NCBI RefSeq assembly: GCF_913775985.1
Contig: NZ_CAJYMB010000150.1
Span: 245,312-309,311 of the forward strand
Direction: 5' to 3'
Source: an uncultured Pluralibacter sp.
Lineage (GTDB): Bacteria > Pseudomonadota > Gammaproteobacteria > Enterobacterales > Enterobacteriaceae
DNA: 64,000 nucleotides
In this document: positions 57,195-64,000 of the stretch, piece by piece
How positions within the stretch are numbered: the stretch's first letter is position 1
Layout: each line of letters begins with the position of its first letter
Translations under genes and position numbers: made by a program
The notes under the pieces: generated by a model
Told to the model about the DNA's origin: nothing
Seen by the model: the letters and a program-made list of their open reading frames with translations, nothing else
The model's database searches: none

Positions 57195-58073
57195 TTTCTG
57201 TCCCTCTGATTAAAGGTGCTATTATGCTGAATTTATTCTGGCGATAATGTCAGCAAAAAGAGTATGTGTTGGTGAGTTCTTTCCGTTGTCTGTCTTTATC
57301 CTCTGCTTTTTACTTTATAAATGTGGGGCTACCTTGCTGAACGCAGGTCGTCAGGGATAGGAGTAGGAGCACAGAGAGTTTTAATATTGATATTTTTATG
57401 ACAGTAGCGAACATTCCATATTCTCCATACCGTGCCCGCCGTTAGCGACAGCTCCGGGGGCAGACTTAGCGTTGGTACATTTTTCTTATTATTCCAGCAG
57501 AGGGATTATACCGTTAAAGTAGATCTGAAAAAGCCGCAGAAATGGATAAACGACTTTACTTATTAGGATGTGCTGACAGGAAGAATATAAGAATTTTCTT
57601 TCAGACAGAATTTCTGCTGATTTGCAATTTGATAATGGGAACGATTCCTGATGTCGTGAAAAACAAAACAACACACTGGATGTTGTTAATATGTTAATTT
57701 TATTTCAAGATTGCACCTTTTTGAATAGTTACCTTAAGGTAAGTAATATAAAGTAGGGTTGTTTTTTTAATTCATTGTATTTAATGTTCTTTTTCTTATT
57801 ATTGCTGTTTTGATGCCCCTCTAAGCCGTGAGGTAAGCGTTTGCACTGATAAAAAAGAGAGATATAAAAGATTATAATTCGAACAAATTAACTGCCGGAA
57901 CCATCGGGTTAACACAAAATATACTGTTATTATTTTCACTTTTTAACAGCGCAGGTGTTTTCTAAACAACATTTAGCAGACTAATCTAAGATTAGTTATA
58001 ATTGTTATGTTTATGTTAATAAATAACTTAATTTTAACAATTTAATAAGTAAATTCTTATCGTCTTAGGACGT
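57195..58073. other. 879-bp AT-rich region between fimZ and fimY
   Basis: Very AT-rich, no convincing gene: the short minus-strand frame at 57489-57674 has no ribosome-binding site. The 3' end of this stretch (57990-58070) is almost pure A/T and is probably the promoter region of fimZ and the fimY 3' flank; H-NS-type silencing is likely from composition alone. Confidence 0.55.
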
Positions 58074-58796
58074 TTATTCACTAATCCCGAATCCTTCACC
58101 CGCACTACTGTTAATCCGCTGCAGCAGCTGTATAAGCTGCTGCCGGCGCTGTAGGCCGAGCCGCATCTGAATCCTGCCGATACGGTAGATAATCCGATGA
58201 TAGGGCTGCTGCTGACTCTGCGCTATCAGTCGTAAAGAGTAGCCCTGCGCCATCAGCAGCAGAATTTTCCACTCTTTGTGGCTAAATATCGCTTCGCGCG
58301 GCGGCGGCGGCGGATTGCTGAGCTGCATTTTTGTCCATGCCTCTTTCAGCGGCAGGTGCTTGCTGATGATGCAAACGCTGCAGGAGGCGCGCAGAAAATC
58401 AAGAGCGGCGAAATCGGTTTCAGTCACCATCAGCGCGATATGTATTTCAGGGCGCTGCATGCGCTGCGCCCTGAGCCGTTCAATCAGCGTAATAACAGGC
58501 ATAGAGAGCCTGTCCATATCCACAATCACGCTTTTGAAGTCTCCCCGCGCCAGCGCCAGCAGGGCATCGTCCGGATCGGTAAAAACAGAATAAAAGCAAA
58601 TTGGAACAGGGCTGTGCCGAAAACCTTCGGCCAGAAAGCGATCTCCGGTAATGACAGCGCGGATCTCGTGAGTGCTGGTGTCGGGTTCAAGCAAATCGCT
58701 ATGCTCAACCAGCGCGTGGTGGGGAAGAGGTAGTGGATTACTCTGCGATGCCCGCAGGTTCCGCCTGCGTCTCTCCCGTCGTAGCACCGCGCGCAT
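58074..58796 (-). CDS. fimY: FimY-like fimbrial regulator
   Basis: A 240-residue protein resembling Salmonella FimY: N-terminal arginine-rich MRAVLRRERRRRNLRA, a degenerate receiver-like domain (EIRAVITGDRFLAEGF, FKSVIVDMDRLSMPVITLIERLRAQ), and a C-terminal LuxR-type helix-turn-helix (FSHKEWKILLLMAQGYSLRLIAQS). Order fimZ-fimY-argU is the Salmonella order; the E. coli sfm locus has fimZ only. fimW is not found. FimY works with FimZ to turn on fimA in Salmonella; the target here is unknown. Confidence 0.78.
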   Translation of the reverse strand: MRAVLRRERRRRNLRASQSNPLPLPHHALVEHSDLLEPDTSTHEIRAVITGDRFLAEGFRHSPVPICFYSVFTDPDDALLALARGDFKSVIVDMDRLSMPVITLIERLRAQRMQRPEIHIALMVTETDFAALDFLRASCSVCIISKHLPLKEAWTKMQLSNPPPPPREAIFSHKEWKILLLMAQGYSLRLIAQSQQQPYHRIIYRIGRIQMRLGLQRRQQLIQLLQRINSSAGEGFGISE

Positions 58797-59145
58797 TACT
58801 TTCTTATTCGATAGTGCAGTAATGTTTATTTTTTCTCTTTTAAATCAACATTATACTAAAAACGCACTCGCCTGTTTTGCCATTCAGACTTAGCGCTAAG
58901 GGATATAACTGCACAGGAGCATTGTTTACGGTGGCGGATAATAGAAATATCGGCCGCGGCTTAAATAACTGCTGGATTTTTCGTATCAAATAGAAAGATT
59001 CGCCCTGTACGTCTTTTAGACATTCTTTGAGTGTAAAATAATCGGCATGACCAACGCGGTGTCATCCCGGGTAAAATCCATTGACTCACAACACGTTGAC
59101 CGTATAATTCCAGGCGTTTCGCATAGCGAAGTTTCACTTCTTTAT
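58797..59145 (+). promoter_or_regulatory. fimY-argU intergenic region with argU promoter
   Basis: No gene. A strong promoter TTGACT (59081-59086), 16-bp spacer, TATAAT (59103-59108) lies about 37 bases before the tRNA; transcription should begin near 59115. The rest is AT-rich and serves the fimY promoter. Confidence 0.75.
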
Positions 59146-59222
<77 letters not shown>

Positions 59223-59552
59223 TCTGTATCTCTTTCAAGATTTTTGAAGTCTACTAAACTCGCTAATCCCTCTGTATAGCCACAAATCCTATTCTGCTGC
59301 GGCCTGACGATTATCGTACCTGCGGATTTACGCGCAATTTTCTGCTTTTGCTTATAACAGGCATGAATTTGTCGGCGGGTATTTTTGAACAGGTAAATAT
59401 GGGAAGGGCTAAAATCGTCCGTGCGAACGCATAATCAGCCCTGAAGTGTGATTGCGCGGATGGGAGGCCTCTAATGCTGTGCGCGGCTCAGGTTCTGCAT
59501 CCGGATACTCACATCGCGTCGGAAATACATTACCTGCACGCTTAATGCAACG
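59223..59552. other. Gap after argU
   Basis: 330 bp without a recognizable gene, no clear terminator hairpin, and no copy of the tRNA 3' end. Confidence 0.4.
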
Positions 59553-59666
59553 TCACGACGCCCACCATGCGTGAATGGCCCATCCGGCGGTCACCCAGAA
59601 GGCAATGCATAAAATCAGGGATATGACGAGGGCGCGACAGCCTTTACGAGTCATGGGTTTTTCCAT
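59553..59666 (-). CDS. Small single-helix membrane protein (37 aa)
   Basis: An ATG at 59666 and TGA at 59553-59555 bound a 37-residue product: a basic N-terminus (MEKPMTRKGCR) and a hydrophobic helix (ALVISLILCIAFWVTAGWA) ending in IHAWWAS. The positive-inside charge pattern fits a type of small membrane protein; it resembles enterobacterial YmiA-like proteins only in general plan. No strong ribosome-binding site, so expression is uncertain. Confidence 0.4.
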   Translation of the reverse strand: MEKPMTRKGCRALVISLILCIAFWVTAGWAIHAWWAS

Positions 59667-60013
59667 GTGTGCTGATAGTCTGAATGGCGGGATTATTCTG
59701 ACTCTTAACAATACCGTCTGTAATTAATTGTTTCCCGTTATCATTTAACCCCACGTCGCCAGGTTAATGTGCAGGAGATTTACCTGGCGATAATTCGCCG
59801 CAAAGTCGCCCTTCGGCTATCGGCGACAAGCACCTCCTGCTGCGACCGGGCTGCCTGGATATGTCCATTCCGGTCACAGACTGCCCCCTGGAAGAACGGC
59901 AATTCTACCCGGCGCCAGCTTGAAGGCTGTAACGTGGTGTCAGCTCAGATCGTGTCTGACGAATGAGTTGGCTAACAACACCAGCGCCCGGGCAGCTTAA
60001 AGTCTGGATAATA
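59667..60013. other. Gap between the small membrane protein and the phosphatase-fold gene
   Basis: 347 bp with no convincing gene or RNA. Short frames here lack start signals. Confidence 0.4.
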
Positions 60014-61093
60014 TTAATCCGTTAGCCCAAAAGTCGTTAAAACCGCGAGATGGTCGCTGGGCCATATTTTACCGGCGGGCACAGAAATTTTTTCAGACTC
60101 AATTTCACCGCTGTCGCGCACGCCTCCTGTGACCTCTCCGGCAGGGCCATAGGTTTTGCTGCTAAGGATTTTTAATCCGCTATTATCGTTAACGTAAATA
60201 AAGTCTATCCGGTCGCGTTCATCAATACCCGGATCTTTAATGTCCGGGTTCAGGCGCTCGGTGTTATTAGCAAGCCAGGTGAAGCCGGGATTCAAGACTT
60301 CATTGGGATGCAGGGTCCGGAATGAGTCGGTATATCCCGCCGTTGTCATCAGTGACGAAGTTGTCCAGTTAATCACGGCACCATTATGGCCATACTGATT
60401 GCGGGTATTCTCAGTCCAGTCCAGATGCGAAGGTTCATTAAAATCCCCGGCTACGATTACAATATCTTTTTGCTTGCGAAAGGCATCGGCATCCTCCAGC
60501 ACCGCGCGGATCTGCGCCGGACGTTTAGACTGCGCGTTATACGCCAGCATTTTTTTCTCATCGATGATGATATTGGGGTTTGCCGAATAGGCGCAGCAAT
60601 CACCGCTGTAGCCGCGGGGTTCATATTGAGCAAGCTTTTGATAATCAAGATGCACTGCATATACAACCGCGCTTCTCCCGTTGATGTCTAATTCGGCACG
60701 AGTCGATTTTTTGGCGCTGTCGTAGGCGGTAATGGGGTACTTGGTTAATATCCCTGTATCATCGGTACCCTTATGATTGAGGTCAGCGGTCTGCTTTTTA
60801 CCGTATTTAGCGAACGTGCTGGCATAATGATAATGCAGACCTCTTTTATCAAGATCGTTAGCCAGGCGTTTCAGAAAGTCATCTTTATAATTGCGAACCT
60901 CAACCAGCGTAACAATATCGGGATCGACATCGGCTATGCGATCGACGATGGCCTGATAACCACTGCGGATGGAGGTTCCCTCCTGCCAGATATTGAAACT
61001 CAGCACTTTAATTTCAGCCGGTTCAGCGGATCTTGCGCCTGTTACATTAAACAATAACGGTATGGCTATAAACAGGAATTCATTTTTTCGCAT
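60014..61093 (-). CDS. Secreted endonuclease/exonuclease/phosphatase-family protein
   Basis: A 359-residue EEP (DNase I/sphingomyelinase fold) protein with a signal peptide of about 22 residues (MRKNEFLFIAIPLLFNVTGARS). Catalytic blocks: VLSFNIWQEG (Asn), VTLVEVRN (Glu metal ligand), AVHLDYQ, VAGDFNEPSHLDW (Asp/Asn), RIDFIYVN and the final SDHLAV (Asp-His). A Cys pair in GDCCAYS may form a disulfide. Substrate could be nucleic acid, phospholipid or an inositol phosphate; not determinable from sequence. Confidence 0.85.
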   Translation of the reverse strand: MRKNEFLFIAIPLLFNVTGARSAEPAEIKVLSFNIWQEGTSIRSGYQAIVDRIADVDPDIVTLVEVRNYKDDFLKRLANDLDKRGLHYHYASTFAKYGKKQTADLNHKGTDDTGILTKYPITAYDSAKKSTRAELDINGRSAVVYAVHLDYQKLAQYEPRGYSGDCCAYSANPNIIIDEKKMLAYNAQSKRPAQIRAVLEDADAFRKQKDIVIVAGDFNEPSHLDWTENTRNQYGHNGAVINWTTSSLMTTAGYTDSFRTLHPNEVLNPGFTWLANNTERLNPDIKDPGIDERDRIDFIYVNDNSGLKILSSKTYGPAGEVTGGVRDSGEIESEKISVPAGKIWPSDHLAVLTTFGLTD

Positions 61094-61413
61094 GGGTTAT
61101 GCCCTGGTAAAAGTAATGATAAAAAAGCCAAAATGTTTCGCGACTTATTATTAATAGCATAGCAATACGGAGTTTTTTTGACAGGTGGAAAAAGAGCGAG
61201 CGGCTGGCGAGTAAATTACGCTGTAATAGCGGATAGATAATAAATGAATGTCTTTGCCAAAGACTGACGGGAAGGTGTTATTCACCCCTAATACGGTGGT
61301 TGTTGCAATAAAACCGATAGCTGATTCATTTCTTTTGCACCGCGCCCGCATAAATCCCCTGCGGGCGCGGTTTTAATGGGCTTTACTCCACGCAGAGCCC
61401 GAACCTCCGCACG
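61094..61413. other. Gap between EEP protein and BCCT transporter
   Basis: 320 bp with no gene. It holds a perfect 10-bp hairpin, CCGCGCCCGC (61340-61349) / GCGGGCGCGG (61361-61370), followed by TTTT on the plus strand and placed just beyond the BCCT stop; probable terminator region. Confidence 0.55.
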
Positions 61414-63060
61414 TTAGCTCGCCAGCGACCGCTTCAGCCGCGGCTCCGAGGCCAGCCCCTTCACCAGCGCCGCGCAGGCCACCAGCAGCACAATGGTGAA
61501 CGGCAGCCCGGTGGAGACCACCATTGCCTGCAGCGCCTCTACGCCGCCGCCCATAATCAACACCACCGCAATAACCCCTTCAAACGCGCACCAGAAGACG
61601 CGCTGGGTGGCCGGGCAGTCGACCTTGCCGCCGGAGGCGATAATATCCACCACCAGAGTGCCGGAGTCGGCCGAGGTGACGAAGAAGATCACCACCAGCA
61701 CAATTGCCAGCGTACAGGTGATTTTCGCCAGCGGCAGGGTGTTGAGCATGGTGAAGAGCTGCAGCGGCAGCTTGGCGGTGGCGATGCTCTGGAAGCCCTC
61801 GGCGAAATACTGGTGAATGGCGGTTTCGCCCATGATGGTCATCCAGATAACGCAGGCCAGCGACGGCACCAGCAGCACCGAAATAATAAATTCCCGCACC
61901 GTGCGCCCGCGCGAGATGCGGGCGATAAACATCCCTACAAACGGCGACCAGGAGATCCACCACGCCCAGTAGAACGACGTCCAGCCGCCGACAAAGTGGC
62001 TGTCCGCGCGCTGGACCGGATTCGACAGAGCCGGAAGATATTCAAAATAGGCGACGAGATTGGAGAAAAAGCCGGAAAACAGTATCAGCGAGGGGCCAAC
62101 TACCACAATAAACAGCAGCAGCAGCCCGGCAAGGATCATATTAAGCTCCGACAGCCGCCTGACGCCCACGTCCAGTCCGGCAACCACCGACAGCGTAGCC
62201 AGGGCGGTGATCGCCAGCACCAGCACAATCTGGGTGGTTTGCCCCATCGGTACGTCAAACAGGAAATTGAGCCCCGATGCGGTCTGGGAGGCGCCGAGCC
62301 CCAGCGACGTTGCCAGCCCAAAAATGGTCGCCAGCACGGCCAGAATATCAATCAGATGCCCCGGCCAGCCCCAAATCCGCTCTCCCAGCAGCGGATAAAA
62401 TACCGAGCGGATAGTTAGCGGCAGCCCTTTGTTATAACTAAACAGCGCCAGGCCGAGGGCCAGCACCGCATAGATGGCCCACGGATGCAGCGCCCAGTGG
62501 AAGATCGTCGCCGCCATCGCCAGCCGCAGCGCGCTCTCCGGCGCGTTGGCCGCCCCCGTGAGCGGCGCCCAGTCGCTGCGCGCGCCGTTTTCCATCTGCA
62601 CCCCGCCCATTGAACTTGAGAAGTGCGACAGCGGTTCGGAAACGCCGTAAAACATCAGGCCGATACCCATGCCCGCCGCGAACAGCATCGAAAACCAGGT
62701 GGCGTAATTATAATCGGGGCGCGCCAGCGTGCCGCCGATCCTGACCTTGCCCAGCGGAGAAAAGATCAGGCCCAGGCACAGCAGGACAAAAATATTGCCG
62801 GCGCTTAGAAAAAACCAGTCCAGCCGGGAGGTGAGGGTGCTCAGCAGAGATTTGAACAGCGGGGCCGCATCGTTTAAAAAAGCCAGCGTGAAAATGACAA
62901 AGGCAATGATTATCGCCCCCGAAATCATAAAAACCTTATGGTGAATATCCACCCGCAGGCGGCCGATATTCACCACAATGTTATCCTGTCCGGCCCGATA
63001 GCGGGTGAGATAAGGCGCCACCTCGCCGTCAGGCGCCATCGTATTTTTCGATTCCGACAT
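61414..63060 (-). CDS. BCCT-family choline/betaine/carnitine-type transporter
   Basis: A 548-residue betaine/carnitine/choline transporter with 12 helices. The family signature is FYWAWWISWSPFVGMFIARISRGRT, with the aromatic-rich substrate site (WWISWSP) and the MFYGVSEPLSHF helix. It is a quaternary-amine importer; BetT- or CaiT-like specificity is not resolved. Cytoplasmic C-terminal regulatory extension is short. It precedes a PurU paralogue by 92 bases on the same strand. Confidence 0.85.
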   Translation of the reverse strand: MSESKNTMAPDGEVAPYLTRYRAGQDNIVVNIGRLRVDIHHKVFMISGAIIIAFVIFTLAFLNDAAPLFKSLLSTLTSRLDWFFLSAGNIFVLLCLGLIFSPLGKVRIGGTLARPDYNYATWFSMLFAAGMGIGLMFYGVSEPLSHFSSSMGGVQMENGARSDWAPLTGAANAPESALRLAMAATIFHWALHPWAIYAVLALGLALFSYNKGLPLTIRSVFYPLLGERIWGWPGHLIDILAVLATIFGLATSLGLGASQTASGLNFLFDVPMGQTTQIVLVLAITALATLSVVAGLDVGVRRLSELNMILAGLLLLFIVVVGPSLILFSGFFSNLVAYFEYLPALSNPVQRADSHFVGGWTSFYWAWWISWSPFVGMFIARISRGRTVREFIISVLLVPSLACVIWMTIMGETAIHQYFAEGFQSIATAKLPLQLFTMLNTLPLAKITCTLAIVLVVIFFVTSADSGTLVVDIIASGGKVDCPATQRVFWCAFEGVIAVVLIMGGGVEALQAMVVSTGLPFTIVLLVACAALVKGLASEPRLKRSLAS

Positions 63061-63152
63061 TGTACTTTCCTCAGGGTTGTTTCTGTAGACGAAAGCCCTC
63101 CGCAGACTGCCTCTCAGGCTCTGTGTTTTTTAATTGCAGGGTAGGTAAGGAA

Positions 63153-64000
63153 TTAGTTCAGTACGACCGTTCGGTTGCCGTTCAGGAATACGCGCTTTTC
63201 TACGTGGTAGCGCACGGCATTAAAAAGGGTGATCCGTTCAATATCCTGCCCGCGGCTGATCAGATCCTGCGGGTAGAGCGCGTGATCGACGCTCTGAATG
63301 CCCTGGGCGATAATCGGCCCTTCGTCCAGGTGATTGTTAACGTAGTGCGCGGTGGCGCCCACCATTTTGACGCCTTTCTCCCAGGCCTGATGATAGGGTT
63401 TGGCGCCCTTGAATCCCGGCAGCAGGGAGTGGTGAATGTTGATCGCCCGTCCGTCGAGCTGCTCGCACATGTTGGCCGACAGCACCTGCATATAGCGGGC
63501 GAGCACCACCAGATCGATGTTGAACTCCTCCACCAGCGCCAGAATTTTCGCCTCCTGCTGCGGGCGGTTTTCGGCGTTCACCGGCAGGTGGTACCAGGGA
63601 ATGTTGTGCCACGCCGCCAGCGGTTCCAGGTCCGGATGGTTGGAGATAATCAGCGGCACGTCGATATTCAGCTGCCCGGTGCGGTGGCGGAACAGCAGAT
63701 CGTTCAGGCAGTGGTCGAATTTTGACACCAGGATCGCCACCCGCGCCCGGTGTCCTGGCGGCGTCAGCTGCCACTGCATCTCAAACGGCGCAGCTCCCGG
63801 CGTAAAGCTATCGTTAAAGCCCTGAGGGCTGAAGTCCTCCCCGGCCTGAAAGGCGATGCGGATAAAAAAGCGCCGGCTGACCCGGTCGTCAAACGAGTGG
63901 ATCTCATTGATGTAGTGGCCGGCGTCCGCCATAAAGCGGGTCACCACGTCGACGCTGCCCAGTTTGCTGGGGCAGCTGGCGGTGAAAATCCAGGGTGCGG
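63153..64000 (-). CDS. Formyltetrahydrofolate deformylase paralogue (cut by window edge)
   Basis: The frame is open from the window edge (residues APWIFTASCPSKLGSV...) to the stop at 63153. It has an N-terminal ACT-like domain and a C-terminal formyltransferase-fold catalytic domain with the Asn-His-Asp set in NIHHSLLPGFKGAKPYHQAW and HYVNNHLDEGPII, and ends in FLNGNRTVVLN. It splits 10-formyl-THF into formate and THF. It differs clearly from E. coli PurU, resembling the purU-like genes of glycine betaine/sarcosine catabolism loci. The 5' end is outside the window. Confidence 0.85.
   Translation of the reverse strand, partial: APWIFTASCPSKLGSVDVVTRFMADAGHYINEIHSFDDRVSRRFFIRIAFQAGEDFSPQGFNDSFTPGAAPFEMQWQLTPPGHRARVAILVSKFDHCLNDLLFRHRTGQLNIDVPLIISNHPDLEPLAAWHNIPWYHLPVNAENRPQQEAKILALVEEFNIDLVVLARYMQVLSANMCEQLDGRAINIHHSLLPGFKGAKPYHQAWEKGVKMVGATAHYVNNHLDEGPIIAQGIQSVDHALYPQDLISRGQDIERITLFNAVRYHVEKRVFLNGNRTVVLN

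Overview
The window is chromosomal DNA from an enterobacterium. The backbone follows the Escherichia coli order hemH-gsk-ybaL-fsr-ushA-ybaK-chiX-ybaP-copA-cueR-ybbJ-qmcA-fetAB // cnoX-ybbO-tesA-ybbA-ybbP // selU-purK-purE-lpxH-ppiB-cysS // ybcJ-folD // fimZ-fimY-argU. Proteins are close to their E. coli counterparts, but the accessory content is that of the Klebsiella/Raoultella group: a yiaKLX1X2PQRS ascorbate-type operon, a histamine-forming hdc cluster and a type 3 (mrk) fimbrial operon. Genus is inferred from gene content only; a relative such as Kluyvera or Enterobacter cannot be excluded.

Layout. 1-14.3 kb is conserved core: heme and nucleoside metabolism, efflux, copper homeostasis (copA/cueR with a CueR operator and a conserved frameshift site for the short CopA(Z) chaperone), the ChiX sRNA, QmcA/YbbJ and the FetAB exporter. 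14.4-31.6 kb is an accessory block lying between fetB and cnoX, which are neighbours in E. coli. It holds the YiaJ-controlled operon feeding 2,3-diketo-L-gulonate carbon into the pentose phosphate pathway, a deletion scar (wHTH regulator plus the tail of an SMR transporter), the histidine decarboxylase cluster and a secreted Ntn-hydrolase. 32-44.9 kb returns to core, interrupted by a tandem pair of porins where E. coli K-12 has rhsD and by a small membrane protein between purE and lpxH. 46.5-49.3 kb holds a PTS permease/LacI-type repressor pair with a striking palindromic operator. 50.9-59.2 kb is a fimbrial locus: mrkABCDF followed by the fimZ and fimY regulators and tRNA-Arg(UCU). 60-64 kb carries a secreted DNase I-fold enzyme, a BCCT transporter and a PurU paralogue.

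Most notable system: hdcT-hdc-hisS2-(Y1/TnpA_REP::HisRS). The first two genes import histidine, decarboxylate it and export histamine. The third is a full-length histidyl-tRNA synthetase paralogue with its catalytic motifs intact. The fourth, at 28429-30246, is a 605-residue fusion of a complete REP-associated tyrosine transposase-like protein to a degenerate histidyl-tRNA synthetase. By eye both active sites are lost: the HUH histidines and nucleophilic tyrosine of the transposase part, and motif 2 and HisA of the synthetase part. This looks like a domesticated nucleic-acid-binding protein joined to a histidine- or tRNA-His-sensing module. Several strong hairpins lie in the cluster's intergenic gaps and are candidate targets. 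This functional reading is inference.
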